Notes: generated by a model from the letters alone, not told the origin. 64,000 nucleotides of DNA from Clostridium thermobutyricum DSM 4928 (GCF_002050515.1 NZ_LTAY01000092.1:1-64000), one strand, 5' to 3'; shown: positions 18,406 to 28,150, numbered from the stretch's first letter. Made by a program: numbers and translations.

Positions 18406-18690
18406 TAAAAAAAACTCATCCTATAACAAAGGACGAGATTATATCACGCGGTACCACCTTAATTTATTACATAAAATTTATATGTAACCTTAATAGCTTT
18501 AACGAAGCTTATCCGATAACACCTACTAATTAAAAATTAACTTTCAATGCATGACTCCAAGACGTATTCAAAGTAAATGTCCTTGCGCCTCTCATCATCC
18601 GGCAACTTTCTGTTAAGCTTAGATACTTCTACTTGCTCTTATCATTGTCTTTATTAATTATCTTTTGCAACTGCAGTAATTGTACTGCAT
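18406..18690 (-). promoter_or_regulatory. T-box leader of tyrS (tRNA-Tyr sensing)
   Basis: Read on the minus strand. The T-box core AAGGTGGTACCGCGT is at 18446-18460, followed by a terminator stem (18431-18437 with 18415-18421) and eight or more T at 18406-18414. Upstream, the Stem I region contains an AG-rich GCCGGATGATGAGAGGCG block and a specifier-like GAATAC, where TAC is a tyrosine codon. Uncharged tRNA-Tyr would bind specifier and T-box, favour the antiterminator and allow tyrS transcription. The Tyr specifier fits the downstream gene. Confidence 0.92.
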
Positions 18691-18696
18691 GTGCTT

Positions 18697-18725
18697 ATTA
18701 TATATCTGAAAAAAATAATAGTCAA
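18697..18725 (-). promoter_or_regulatory. Promoter of the tyrS T-box leader
   Basis: On the minus strand TTGACT (18720-18725) and TATAAT (18697-18702), exactly 17 bases apart; transcription would start near 18690. The stretch from here to 19027 has no other feature I can support beyond AT-rich promoter sequence for the next gene. Confidence 0.85.
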
Positions 18726-19027
18726 TACTAAAAATTTTGAATGTATATTAATAAATTTAAAATATTAAAAAAGAAAAATACTTCTAAAATATTACAAATA
18801 CAGGGTTTCCAAAGAGTTTTTTAAAATTTATTATTTCTTAATAAAAAGGTTCACATAGAATAAAAATTAATAAAAAAAAGAATACTAAATAATATATTTT
18901 TAAATATATGAGCGTAAAAGTAAAAAAATTTTTAGTTAAAATAAATTAAAACTTAAAATATAATAAATAATTTATTTGCTTTAAAAATAAATATATTTTT
19001 ATTCGATTATGGAAAAGAGGTATGATA

Positions 19028-20086
19028 ATGAAATTTTTAAGAGTTCTATTAATATTTGTTCCAATAAGTATAATAGCTAAGTTTTTTAATTTTAATGAAA
19101 CTGTAATATTTATTTTAGCAGCTTTGGCAATAATTCCATTAGCAGGACTTATGGGAGAGGCTACAGAAGCTATTTCAATTTATACAGGGCCAAAATTAGG
19201 AGGATTTATAAATGCAACTTTTGGAAATGCTACAGAGCTTATAATATCATTTTTTGCACTTAAAAAAGGATTATTTGAAGTTGTAAAATCTTCTATAGCA
19301 GGTTCAGTTATAGGAAATGTTTTGCTTGTATTAGGTCTTAGTATTCTCGCTGGTGGAATAAAACATAAAACTCAAAAGTTTAATAAAAATATTATTGAAG
19401 TTAGCTCCAGTATGTTGTTATTTTCTGTAATTGGATTAACAATTCCTGCAATATTCACACATACTATGGATATAAATCTTTTAAATACAAGGTATGAAGG
19501 ATTAAGTATTTTAGTTGGAATAATAATGATTGTAATATACATATTAAGTTTGATTTTTTCATTTTTTACACATAAAGATATATATGCGATAGAAGAAATT
19601 GGAGGTAATTCTAATCATAAAGTAGAAAAAGGATGGAGTATGTGGAAATCTATTTTTGTTTTGCTTTTAGCCACAGTTGTTATTGCAGTAGAATCAGAAA
19701 TTTTAGTAGGTGCTGTAGAACCTATGACGCATGCTTTAGGTCTTAGTGAATTCTTTGTAGGAATAATAATAATTCCTATAATAGGTAATGCAGCAGAACA
19801 TAGTACAGCAGTTATTATGGCAATAAAAAATAAAATGGATGTTGCGGTAGAAATTGCAATAGGATCAAGTTTACAAATAGTACTTTTTGTTGCACCAATT
19901 TTAATATTTTTAAGTTTACTATTTTCTCCTATGAGTATAATATTTAATGAATTTGAATTAGTGGCACTTATAGCATCAGTTTTTATAGCTAATAGAGTGG
20001 CAAGTGATGGAGAATCAAATTGGCTTGAAGGAGTACAACTTTTAGCTGTATATATAATAGTTGCAGCAGCATTTTTTATAGTGTAA
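19028..20086 (+). CDS. Ca2+/H+ (cation/proton) exchanger, CaCA family
   Basis: A 352-residue membrane protein of the CAX/ChaA branch of the cation exchangers, with about eleven hydrophobic segments. Both alpha repeats are clear: alpha-1 GNATELIISFFALKKG followed by SIAGSVIGNVLLVLG, and alpha-2 GNAAEHSTAVIMAIKNK with IAIGSSLQIVLF. It would export Ca2+ (or similar) in exchange for protons. The ATG at 19028 is preferred over that at 19022, because the AAGAGG site lies one base before the latter. Single gene with its own terminator. Confidence 0.9.
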   Translation: MKFLRVLLIFVPISIIAKFFNFNETVIFILAALAIIPLAGLMGEATEAISIYTGPKLGGFINATFGNATELIISFFALKKGLFEVVKSSIAGSVIGNVLLVLGLSILAGGIKHKTQKFNKNIIEVSSSMLLFSVIGLTIPAIFTHTMDINLLNTRYEGLSILVGIIMIVIYILSLIFSFFTHKDIYAIEEIGGNSNHKVEKGWSMWKSIFVLLLATVVIAVESEILVGAVEPMTHALGLSEFFVGIIIIPIIGNAAEHSTAVIMAIKNKMDVAVEIAIGSSLQIVLFVAPILIFLSLLFSPMSIIFNEFELVALIASVFIANRVASDGESNWLEGVQLLAVYIIVAAAFFIV

Positions 20087-20096
20087 TAAGAGAAAT

Positions 20097-20145
20097 AAAG
20101 GAATTATATAAAAAGCTAATGCTTTTTTATATAATTCCTTTTTGT
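20097..20145 (+). terminator. Terminator after cation exchanger
   Basis: A long stem of about 20 bp with TAAT loop (20097-20141), followed by T-rich sequence. Confidence 0.85.
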
Positions 20146-20185
20146 TATACTTTTTATAAAAGATTAAAGAAAGTGACGTGATTAA

Positions 20186-21379
20186 ATGGAAAAATTATAT
20201 TATATTGATGGCTATATAAAAGATTTCTTTGCAGAAGTGACTGGTATAGAAAAAAAAGAAGATAAATATCATATAACATTAGATAAGACAGCATTTTTCC
20301 CAGGTGGAGGAGGGCAACCACATGATATAGGAACTATAGAAGGTGTTGAAGTATTAGAAGTATATGAAAAAGATGGAGAGATATATCACGTAGTAGAAAA
20401 AGAAATATTAAAAAAACATAGACTAAAATGTGAAATTAATTGGGATAGAAGATTTGACTATATGCAGCAACACTTAGCTCAGCATCTTTTGTCAGGATGC
20501 TTTTTTAAGTTATTTAATCAAAATACTGCTGGTATACATTTAGGAAAAGAGATTAGTACTATAGATATAGTAGGAAAATTAACAGAAGAACAAATAAGAA
20601 AAGCAGAAGCTTATGCAAATGAAAATATTTTTAAGAATCTAAAAGTTGAATTTTTATTTCCAGAAAAAAGAGAATTAAAGAAGTTAGGACTTAGAAGAGA
20701 TTTACCTAAAACAGATGAAAAAATAAGAGTTGTAAAAATAGAAGATTTGGATATAAATGCATGTTGTGGAGTTCATCCTAGTAGAACAATAGAGCTTCAA
20801 TGTATAAAGCTAAAGAGAGCTGAAGGTCATAAAGGGAATACTAGAATTGAATATTTAGCAGGAAGAAGAGCTATAAATGATTATATAATCAAAGACAATT
20901 TTTCAAAAAAAGTTTGTAATTATTTAAGTTGCAGTGAGGACGAAGTTATAAAAGGAATTGAAAATTTAAAAGAAGATATAAAAAATCTAAATAATCAAAA
21001 TAGAGAACTTTTAGAAAAAACAAGTGATTATGAAGTAAAAGAAATTTTAAGTAAATGTGAATTAATAAATGGGATAAAAGTATTTAAAAAAGTATATGAA
21101 AACGGAAATATTAAAAATATAAATAAAGTTATAGAAAAAATATGTTCTATAGAAAAAACAATATCATTAGTTGGGATAACTAATGGAGAGAAGGCAAATC
21201 TTATATTTGCATCCTCTAAAGATAATGATATTGATATGGGAAGTTTATTAAAAGATTCTATAACTCTAATTGATGGTAGAGGCGGAGGAAGTAAATTTCT
21301 AGCTCAAGGCGGAGGAAAGAACAATAATAATATAGAAAATGCCTTAGAATATGCAATTAAAAAAATAAAAAATAATTAA
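20186..21379 (+). CDS. Alanyl-tRNA editing protein (AlaX-L type)
   Basis: A 397-residue stand-alone editing protein related to the editing and C-terminal domains of alanyl-tRNA synthetase. It hydrolyses tRNA-Ala mischarged with Ser or Gly. The N-terminal part has FFPGGGGQPHDIGTI, the zinc site is built from the histidines in QHLAQHLLS and the Cys/His of CCGVHPS, and the C-terminal DHHA1 domain ends with DGRGGGSKFLAQGGG. A coiled-coil (KEDIKNLNNQNRELLEK) links the two. The length with DHHA1 marks the long AlaX form. Single gene with a terminator. Confidence 0.92.
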   Translation: MEKLYYIDGYIKDFFAEVTGIEKKEDKYHITLDKTAFFPGGGGQPHDIGTIEGVEVLEVYEKDGEIYHVVEKEILKKHRLKCEINWDRRFDYMQQHLAQHLLSGCFFKLFNQNTAGIHLGKEISTIDIVGKLTEEQIRKAEAYANENIFKNLKVEFLFPEKRELKKLGLRRDLPKTDEKIRVVKIEDLDINACCGVHPSRTIELQCIKLKRAEGHKGNTRIEYLAGRRAINDYIIKDNFSKKVCNYLSCSEDEVIKGIENLKEDIKNLNNQNRELLEKTSDYEVKEILSKCELINGIKVFKKVYENGNIKNINKVIEKICSIEKTISLVGITNGEKANLIFASSKDNDIDMGSLLKDSITLIDGRGGGSKFLAQGGGKNNNNIENALEYAIKKIKNN

Positions 21380-21410
21380 AAAGGTCTTTAGTTTTACTAA
21401 AGACCTTTTT
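21378..21410. terminator. Bidirectional terminator
   Basis: Perfect 15-bp stem (21378-21392 with 21396-21410), A/T runs on both sides, between convergent genes. Confidence 0.9.
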
Positions 21411-21412
21411 AA

Positions 21413-22180
21413 TTACATTAATATCATTTTTCTATTTTTAAAATAGACTGGTTTCAAAGAAAGTTTTTTGCAAATTTCTAAAGCAATATTAAAGTCTGCG
21501 CCAATAGCATCATCAGTATGAGCATCAGATCCTAATGTAACATATTTTCCACCACATTTAGCATAAAGCTCATAAATATCTAAAGTAGCTTTATAAACAT
21601 CCTCTAAATGTAATCTTCTAGTGTTTATTTCTAAAGCTTGTCCGTTTTTAATTAAAATAGAAAAAATTTGTTTTAAATATTCTCCATGTTCAGATACACT
21701 TAAATTATTATTTTCATAATTACAATAACGACAAGGATAGTCAATATGGCCTAAAGAATCAAAATTATTAAACTCAGTAATATATTGAATAACTGCATTT
21801 AAATAATTTTTAAAATAATCTTCTCTATTTAATCCTTTTTTAGAATAAGTTAAATAGATATCTTCATCATCAACAGAATGAACAGAACCTATAATATAAT
21901 CAAATGGATATTTATTTGTTTTTTCAGTATTTTCTTTTACAATACTTGAACTTAATCCAATTTCAACACCTAGAAGTAAATTATCATTTCTATAGCTTGA
22001 GTATTTTTCAAAGAATTTATCTAAATCAACTCTAAATTCATTTTTTATATGGTAGTTTAAGTCTAAATGATCAGTCAATATTACTCCAATTTTTAATTCT
22101 TTAGATTTTTCTATTATAGAAGAAAGTTTCATTTGGCTATCAGATGATAATTCAGTATGAATATGAGTATCAAAAATCAT
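21413..22180 (-). CDS. PHP-domain histidinol-phosphatase-like protein
   Basis: A 255-residue PHP-family phosphohydrolase of the HisJ/HisK type. Metal ligands are spread over DTHIHTELSSDS (start), ILTDHLD, GSVHSVDDEDI, LGHIDYPCRYC and LGSDAHTDD, which is a complete PHP set. In His-making organisms it removes phosphate from histidinol phosphate; many clostridia carry PHP proteins with other substrates, and no other his genes are nearby, so the substrate is uncertain. ATG preceded by AAGGAG. It converges on the AlaX gene. Confidence 0.85.
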   Translation of the reverse strand: MIFDTHIHTELSSDSQMKLSSIIEKSKELKIGVILTDHLDLNYHIKNEFRVDLDKFFEKYSSYRNDNLLLGVEIGLSSSIVKENTEKTNKYPFDYIIGSVHSVDDEDIYLTYSKKGLNREDYFKNYLNAVIQYITEFNNFDSLGHIDYPCRYCNYENNNLSVSEHGEYLKQIFSILIKNGQALEINTRRLHLEDVYKATLDIYELYAKCGGKYVTLGSDAHTDDAIGADFNIALEICKKLSLKPVYFKNRKMILM

Positions 22181-22280
22181 TGTTTGTCTCCTTAAATAAA
22201 AATTGTTTTTTATATTATAGCATAGTATTATATGAATATATTAAGTAAAGATAAAGTATACTTATACTGGAGGAAAGAAT

Positions 22281-22622
22281 ATGAAAGAACTTTTTAAAAT
22301 TAAAGATCTTGTTTTTTATGAAGAAGATTTTATAGATAACATTGAAGATTATGAGGATATTATTTATATAATTCAAGATTTCGCAAGTTATTTAGAATAC
22401 GAAAAAATAGTTACAGCAGATGATAATGAATGTTGTAATAAAAGCAGAAATAACTATTTTATACAAATTCATGGATATATAGATGAAAATGATGAGTTTG
22501 TGACTAAAGAAGAAGTTGATAAATATAAAAATGTATTAGCAGAAAATAAATTAGATCTATTTGTAATAAGAATATTTAAATGTGTAGACTGTGGAAAATG
22601 GCTAATTGACATATTAGAGTAA
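22281..22622 (+). CDS. Hypothetical acidic protein with C-terminal CVDCG
   Basis: A 113-residue, strongly acidic protein with no recognised domain. It starts with a clear GGAGG site and ATG. Residues 1-55 are rich in Asp/Glu/Tyr and probably helical; near the end, IFKCVDCGKWLIDILE has a CxxC pair like half a zinc ribbon or a redox pair, and ECC lies mid-protein. Single gene with its own promoter region and terminator, read away from the PHP gene. Function unknown. Confidence 0.7.
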   Translation: MKELFKIKDLVFYEEDFIDNIEDYEDIIYIIQDFASYLEYEKIVTADDNECCNKSRNNYFIQIHGYIDENDEFVTKEEVDKYKNVLAENKLDLFVIRIFKCVDCGKWLIDILE

Positions 22623-22628
22623 TAAATT

Positions 22629-22655
22629 AATGGGTATGATTTTATCATACCCATT
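22629..22655 (+). terminator. Terminator after the acidic hypothetical gene
   Basis: Perfect 12-bp stem 22629-22640 with 22644-22655, three-base loop; only a weak T-run follows. Confidence 0.75.
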
Positions 22656-22755
22656 ATTAAAATATATATAAATTCAAAGTTATTAAGAAAAGATTAAAAA
22701 TATTGATTTTAAATTAATAATTAATATATTATATTAATAAAAGGTTGTGTATAAA

Positions 22756-24009
22756 ATGAAAAAAAATGTGGATTTAGATAAATTGAGAGATAAAACTGCT
22801 GAATATACAAAACTTTTGAAATATCCTAATAAATTAAAATTATTAGAATTTGGAAGTAAATATAAGAAGATTTTAATTCCAATAGTATTGATTTTATGTT
22901 TATGTTTTGGATATTTTTTAGGAACACCTAAAAATAATAGTCAACAAGTTTTAAATAAACTTCAAGTAGGTTTAGAAGATGGAAATGTTAGAACTTTAAA
23001 TAGCATAATAAAAGTTAATGGTAAAAAAGCAACAGGAAATGAATTAAAGCCACTAGCAAAATATTTTCAAAATAGAAGTGATAAAGTAAGTGAATTTGTA
23101 GACTTAGTAAAAAATAATGGTACATCAAAAATTATGGAGCTTAAAAAAGAAAAAGGATTTTTAGGAGATAACTACTATATAGATCTTAAGACTTTTGATT
23201 TAAAAGTAAATTCTAATTTAAGTAACACAAATATAACTTTAGATGGACAACAAATTGAACAAGGAAAAGTAGTTAAAAATTTAATTCCAGGTGAATATAC
23301 TTTAGAAGGTACTGTTGATAGCAAATATGGCTTAATAAAGGAAACTGGAGAAATAGCAGTAGTAGACAATACAAATATAAATTTAGATTTAAGAGGAGAT
23401 ACAGTAACAGTAAAATCTCCATATAAAGACGCCACTGTATTAATAAATGGAGTTAGTTCAGGTAAAACTGTAGAACAATTTAAAGATATTGGACCTATGC
23501 CAGTAGATGGAAGTGTATCTTTAAGTATAGAAAAACAATTTCCTTGGGGAAAAGTTGAAGGACCTAAAGTCCAATTAGAAAATAATTCAGAGGTAAACTT
23601 AACTCTTAATATGGCAAATGATGCTCTGTGGTCTGAAGTAGATAGTGTTATACAAGGGTTTTATTCAAGTGTTTTTACAGCATTAAATAATGAAAGTAAA
23701 GATAGTATCACAGGGGCTTCAGATGATGCAAAAAATAAAATTTACTCTATATTAGAAAAAAATTATGTATTCTTAAAAAATGATTATAAATTAGATAATT
23801 TAACTATTGACAAAGAAAAAAGTAATTTTACTTATGAGAATGGTATGTATAAAGGAACTGTAGTATGTGATGTAAATTATACTATAAGTAAAAATATATT
23901 TGGAATAATAGGGATTTCAAATACAAAAGAAAATAAAAAGTTTTTTACAAATGTAATTTATAAAGATGGAAAATGGATTGTTAACAATGTAGAAAATTTT
24001 TCACTTTAG
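22756..24009 (+). CDS. TcaA-like membrane-anchored protein
   Basis: A 417-residue protein with a cytoplasmic basic N-terminus, one membrane anchor (about residues 37-57, ending CLCFGYFLG), and a large outer part. The repeated beta-strand segments with VNGKK, DGQQIEQG and INGVSSGKT and the C-terminal YKDGKWIVNN strand resemble TcaA/YvbJ proteins linked to cell-wall stress and glycopeptide response. The usual N-terminal zinc ribbon is missing. The ATG at 22756 is preferred to the GTG three codons earlier because of spacing to AAAGG. It lies 27 bases before the cell-wall hydrolase gene, so the two may act together. Confidence 0.68.
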   Translation: MKKNVDLDKLRDKTAEYTKLLKYPNKLKLLEFGSKYKKILIPIVLILCLCFGYFLGTPKNNSQQVLNKLQVGLEDGNVRTLNSIIKVNGKKATGNELKPLAKYFQNRSDKVSEFVDLVKNNGTSKIMELKKEKGFLGDNYYIDLKTFDLKVNSNLSNTNITLDGQQIEQGKVVKNLIPGEYTLEGTVDSKYGLIKETGEIAVVDNTNINLDLRGDTVTVKSPYKDATVLINGVSSGKTVEQFKDIGPMPVDGSVSLSIEKQFPWGKVEGPKVQLENNSEVNLTLNMANDALWSEVDSVIQGFYSSVFTALNNESKDSITGASDDAKNKIYSILEKNYVFLKNDYKLDNLTIDKEKSNFTYENGMYKGTVVCDVNYTISKNIFGIIGISNTKENKKFFTNVIYKDGKWIVNNVENFSL

Positions 24010-24036
24010 AAATTAATTTAAGGGGGATTTAAATTT

Positions 24037-25308
24037 ATGAATAAAAAAAGGCTTTGTACTATGTTATTAGCTGTTGCTATTACTACACCACTTATAGGTG
24101 ATGTAGTGGCATCTGCTGATACAAAATCACAAAACCAAATTAATGCTAATAAAGAAAAAATTAATGAGCTTGAAAAGGAAAAAGAAGATTTAAAGAATGA
24201 AAAAGATGAAGAAGTTCAAAAACTTTCAAAAGTTATGAAAGAAATTGAAGAAATGACTAAAAATCTTGACAAATATCAAAGTGTTGTAGATGAATATCAA
24301 AAAAAGATAGACTCAATAACAAGTGAAATAAATGCTTTAGAAAATAGAATGGCAGAAATGCAAAGACAAATAGATAAAACAGAAGCTGATATACAGCAGA
24401 ATGAAGAAGAAAAAGCGAAAAGAGAACAAATTTTAGGAGAAAGATTAAGTAGTTATTATAAAATGGACTTCCAAGCACAATTTTTACATATGCTTTTCTC
24501 AAGTGAAAGTATTGGAGATTTCTTCTCAACATTGTTTAACATAGATAAAATATTAAAAACAGACAAACAACTTATAACAGAAATACAAGAATTAAATGTT
24601 CAATTAGAAAATGAAAAAAAGTCAATTATAGAAAATAGAACAAAGGTTGAAGAAGATAAAAATAGAGTTGAAGAAAGCAGAGCAGAAGAACAAAAGCTTC
24701 AAGATAAGGCTATAGTTGAAAGAAATAAATGGCAAGCGCAAGTAGAGGACTTAGAAAAGATAGAAAATGAAAAAAGAGATATTTTAAGTAAATTGGAAAA
24801 TAAAGAAAAGTCAATTGAAAATCAAATAGGAGATTTAATGGACTTTAATAAAGAGCTTCAACAAAAAATTGATGGGATATTTGATAATATAGGAAATCAA
24901 GGCGGAATTGCTCCATCTTCTAGTGGATTTATTAGACCAAGTGGATATGATATATCAAGTAATTATGGTCCGAGAAAACATCCTGTTACAGGAAATCCAA
25001 ATGGATTTCATACTGGAACTGATTTTGCAGCACCTTATGGAGCAACTACAATGGCAGCTAATAGTGGAACTGTAGTATATTCAGGATGGATGAGTGGTTA
25101 TGGACAAACTATTGTAATTGATCATGGTGGAGGAGTTCAAACTCTTTATGCACATTCAAGTAGTTTACTTGTGTCAAATGGACAGAAAGTACAAAGAGGA
25201 CAAGCTATTGCTAAAGTTGGAAGTACTGGTATGAGTACAGGGCCTCACTTACATTTTGAAGTTAGAATAAATGGAAGACATACTAATCCTATGAACTATA
25301 TTAGTTAA
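24037..25308 (+). CDS. M23 family murein hydrolase with coiled coil (EnvC/PcsB-like)
   Basis: A 423-residue exported protein. A signal peptide spans about residues 1-29 (ends VVASADT). Residues ~30-270 form long coiled coils broken by a PcsB-type segment (YKMDFQAQFLHMLFSSES). The C-terminal LytM/M23 domain (~300-420) has HTGTDFAAPYG, YAHSSS and GPHLHFEVR, which gives the full set of zinc ligands (His, Asp, His), so the domain should be active as a glycyl or D-Ala endopeptidase. Such proteins work with FtsEX in cell separation; no ftsEX is nearby. Strong RBS AAGGGGG. Confidence 0.9.
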   Translation: MNKKRLCTMLLAVAITTPLIGDVVASADTKSQNQINANKEKINELEKEKEDLKNEKDEEVQKLSKVMKEIEEMTKNLDKYQSVVDEYQKKIDSITSEINALENRMAEMQRQIDKTEADIQQNEEEKAKREQILGERLSSYYKMDFQAQFLHMLFSSESIGDFFSTLFNIDKILKTDKQLITEIQELNVQLENEKKSIIENRTKVEEDKNRVEESRAEEQKLQDKAIVERNKWQAQVEDLEKIENEKRDILSKLENKEKSIENQIGDLMDFNKELQQKIDGIFDNIGNQGGIAPSSSGFIRPSGYDISSNYGPRKHPVTGNPNGFHTGTDFAAPYGATTMAANSGTVVYSGWMSGYGQTIVIDHGGGVQTLYAHSSSLLVSNGQKVQRGQAIAKVGSTGMSTGPHLHFEVRINGRHTNPMNYIS

Positions 25309-25315
25309 AACATAT

Positions 25316-25480
25316 AACATATAATTATATTGCTTGAATTGTGATATAGTTATATGTTAATTTTATTTATAAGAGAAAAACCTATACTTAAAAAGTACAG
25401 GTTTTAAAATTTATACAAATAATGTATAAAGGTTAGATTTTTGTTAAATTCTATTTAGTGGATAAAAAATAGAATTTTAT
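25316..25480 (+). other. Three tandem hairpins after the M23 gene
   Basis: The 300-base gap 25309-25608 has no gene. It carries three inverted repeats in a row: a 15-bp stem (25316-25330 with 25344-25358, one wobble), one near 25377-25405 with a single mismatch, and one near 25445-25479. The first is a plausible terminator. The others have weak T-runs and may be extra terminators or RNA structure ahead of the small Cys protein gene. Confidence 0.55.
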
Positions 25481-25608
25481 ATCTAATTAAAATTATACAT
25501 TATGTAAATGAAGTTTAAAAGATTATAAATAAATATTAACTGCATGTTCAAAAATAAACAAAATTTATTTGAAAATAAAAATATGGTAAGATTAAAGGAG
25601 AAATTATT

Positions 25609-25752
25609 ATGATACATTTAGAAAAAGATACACTTTTAAAAGATACAATGGAATATGAAGAATATACAAAAAATGAAGCTAAGTTAACAGATGAAGAAAA
25701 AAGAGCTTTAGGAATTAAAGTATGTTCTGGATGTTGCAAAAATAGAAAATAA
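25609..25752 (+). CDS. Small hypothetical protein with CSGCC end
   Basis: A 47-residue protein that is easily missed because it is short. It starts with ATG eight bases after AAAGGAG. It is highly charged (many Glu, Lys, Asp) and ends with GIKVCSGCCKNRK, where the CxxCC group could bind a metal or act as a redox site. The next gene begins 23 bases later with a GGGAGG site, so both are probably one transcript. No family recognised. Confidence 0.62.
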   Translation: MIHLEKDTLLKDTMEYEEYTKNEAKLTDEEKRALGIKVCSGCCKNRK

Positions 25753-25775
25753 ATATTAATTGGGAGGGAACAAAT

Positions 25776-26600
25776 TTGGCTAAGCCGAGTATATTTAGTA
25801 AAGACTACGAGAAAAAAATGAAAAAAAGAAGATTGAAAATTTTAATAAGCATAATAGTAGTCATATTTATTGCTTTAGGTCTATTTTATCAGTTTAAGCT
25901 AAAAGGTATGGATTTTAACCAAATTGTCAATAATCTTCAAGCATGGGCTAATAATGATTCTGTTTCAAATGAACATCAACCAGTTAAAAATAATCAAACT
26001 CAAAAAGAAGAAGCTAAAAACACTGTAGAAGAACAAAAACCGTCTGCTCCAGTAGATTCAAATTTAGAGTTTAAGCTTTTAGATAATGAGGTTGTTAAAT
26101 TTAAAGTTCAAGAACAAGACGGAAATAAAACATTTTTAAATATAGAAACAAAAGGTTTTTATAGTAATATATCTCCAAATAAAAAAGAAGCTGTAGTAGA
26201 AGATGAAAATCAAAATATGTTTTTAGTAAATATAAATGGTGAAGTTAAGAATATAACTAAGGCAGAATATGTTTCAAGAAGAGGAGATAAATATCCAAAG
26301 GATGCTATGATACAAAAAGAAAAAAACTCTGGAGTTAATTATTTATGGGGAGTAAATCCAACTTTCATAGATGATGATACTATAGTATATATAAGCAATC
26401 TTCCTTATTTTGGTGCATCAGCGAAGAATAAATATTTATGGATATATAATATAAAAAATTCTACTTATAAAGCTATATGGAATTCAGCATCTAATGACTT
26501 AGAAATACTAGGTGCTAATGAAGGTAAAAATAATATTAATGTAAAAGTTGGAAATGTGGAATATATTTTAGATAATCAGGGAAAGCTTTTTAAAGAATAA
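25776..26600 (+). CDS. Hypothetical membrane-anchored protein
   Basis: A 274-residue protein started by TTG with GGGAGG upstream. It has a basic cytoplasmic start (KKRRLK), one membrane anchor at about residues 22-40, then a low-complexity Asn/Gln/Glu linker (about 55-90) and an outer domain of beta-rich sequence with FIDDDTIVYISNLPYFG and a Trp/Tyr-rich KYLWIYNIKNSTYKAIWN stretch, reminiscent of a small beta-propeller or WD-like sheet. No family could be named. It is followed by the promoter of the trigger factor gene. Confidence 0.7.
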   Translation: MAKPSIFSKDYEKKMKKRRLKILISIIVVIFIALGLFYQFKLKGMDFNQIVNNLQAWANNDSVSNEHQPVKNNQTQKEEAKNTVEEQKPSAPVDSNLEFKLLDNEVVKFKVQEQDGNKTFLNIETKGFYSNISPNKKEAVVEDENQNMFLVNINGEVKNITKAEYVSRRGDKYPKDAMIQKEKNSGVNYLWGVNPTFIDDDTIVYISNLPYFGASAKNKYLWIYNIKNSTYKAIWNSASNDLEILGANEGKNNINVKVGNVEYILDNQGKLFKE

Positions 26601-26625
26601 AATAGGAAGTAAGTAACAATAAAGT

Positions 26626-26655
26626 TTGATAATAGGGTCTAAACTGTGTTATAAT
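26626..26655 (+). promoter_or_regulatory. Promoter of tig
   Basis: TTGATA at 26626-26631 and TATAAT at 26650-26655, 18 bases apart, followed by an AGGAGG site before the tig start. Confidence 0.75.
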
Positions 26656-26705
26656 ATCCTAGTTAATAAATGTGAATAAGAACTATTTTAGGAGGAATAA
26701 ATAAG

Positions 26706-27995
26706 ATGGAAGCTAAAATGGAAAAAATAGAAGCTAACGTTGTAAAATTTGAAGTAAGAGTAGAGGCAGAAAAATTTACTGCTGCTTTAAATAAAGCATT
26801 CAATAAAAACAGAAATAAATTTAACATACCAGGATTCAGAAAAGGAAAAGTATCTATGGCAATGGTTAAGAAATTCTACGGATTAGAAGTTCTTTTTGAC
26901 GATGCTGTAAATACAGTAATAAGTGAAACATACCCATCAGTAATAGATGAAAATAATATAAGACCAGTTGACTTCCCATCAATAGATGTATTAGAAGTTG
27001 GTGAAGGAAAAGAATTAGTTTATACAGCTACAGTAACTGTATATCCTGAAATAGAATTAGGAGAATACAAGGGATTAGATATTAAAAAACCTGTATACGA
27101 AGTTTCAGAAGAAGAAATAGAAAACCAACTTAAAGGAATGCAAGAAAAGAGCGCTAGAGTAGAAGTTAAAGCAGAAGGATCTGTTGTTGAAAACGGAGAT
27201 ATAGCTGTTATAGACTTCAAAGGATTTATCGGAGATGTTGCATTTGAAGGTGGAGAAGGACATGATTATCCATTAGAAATTGGTTCAGGATCATTCATTG
27301 GAAACTTTGAAGAACAATTAGTTGGAATGAAAGTTAATGATAGCAAAGATGTTGTTGTTACTTTCCCAGAAAACTATGGAAAAGAAGAATTAAATGGAAA
27401 AGAAGCTAAATTCGAAGTAACTGTAAAAGAAATTAAAGTTAAAGAATTACCAGCTATAGATGATGAATTTGCATCAGAAGTTTCAGAATTTGAAACTTTA
27501 GAAGCTTTAAAAGCAGATATGAGAGAAAAATTAACTGCAGCTAATGAAGAAAAAGCAAAAAGAGAATTTGAAGATGCTTTAGTAACAGCTGTTATTGAAA
27601 ATTCAAAAATGGATGTTCCAGCTGTAATGATAGAAAAAGAAATAGATGCTATGGTAGCAGATCTAGAAAATAGATTAAAATATCAAGGATTAACTCTTGA
27701 TCAATATATGCAATTCACTGGAAATGATACAGAAAAAATGAGATCATACATGAAAGAAAATGCTGAAAAGAAAGTTAAAGGTGAATTAGTAATCGAAGCT
27801 TTAGCTAAAGCTGAAGATATAAAAGCAACAGAAGAAGAAGTTAATGAAAAAGCTTTAGAATTAGCTAAAATGTATACTTCAGAAGACAAAGTAGAAGATA
27901 TGGCTAAAATGTTAGCTACAGCTCAAAAAGCTATGATTGAAAAAGAAGTTGTAGTTGTAAAAGTAATTAAATTATTAGAAGATAACTGCAAATAA
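26706..27995 (+). CDS. tig: Trigger factor (ribosome-associated chaperone)
   Basis: A 429-residue peptidyl-prolyl isomerase chaperone that meets nascent chains at the ribosome exit. The ribosome-binding signature in the N-terminal domain is [17 protein letters not shown]; the central FKBP-like domain reads [15 protein letters not shown] with FPENYG; the C-terminal part is helical. Length is as expected. Start ATG follows AGGAGG at 10 bases. C-rich codons indicate strong expression. It heads a proteostasis block with clpP, clpX and lon, a common clostridial and bacillal arrangement. Confidence 0.97.
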   Translation: MEAKMEKIEANVVKFEVRVEAEKFTAALNKAFNKNRNKFNIPGFRKGKVSMAMVKKFYGLEVLFDDAVNTVISETYPSVIDENNIRPVDFPSIDVLEVGEGKELVYTATVTVYPEIELGEYKGLDIKKPVYEVSEEEIENQLKGMQEKSARVEVKAEGSVVENGDIAVIDFKGFIGDVAFEGGEGHDYPLEIGSGSFIGNFEEQLVGMKVNDSKDVVVTFPENYGKEELNGKEAKFEVTVKEIKVKELPAIDDEFASEVSEFETLEALKADMREKLTAANEEKAKREFEDALVTAVIENSKMDVPAVMIEKEIDAMVADLENRLKYQGLTLDQYMQFTGNDTEKMRSYMKENAEKKVKGELVIEALAKAEDIKATEEEVNEKALELAKMYTSEDKVEDMAKMLATAQKAMIEKEVVVVKVIKLLEDNCK

Positions 27996-28026
27996 TTATA
28001 AAATATAAATAAATATGTAACTTATA

Positions 28027-28063
28027 TAATTGCCAGAGAAATTTTATTTTCTGGCAATTATTT
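28027..28063 (+). terminator. Terminator after tig
   Basis: Stem TAATTGCCAGA with its complement (28027-28037 with 28050-28060), partly extended towards the loop; T-run after. Confidence 0.82.
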
Positions 28064-28150
28064 AAAATAAAAATTAATAAGATACTTAAGATTAATATTC
28101 AAATATTTTGTTAATACTAATAAATGTTACATTTTAAGGAGGGGAAAAAT

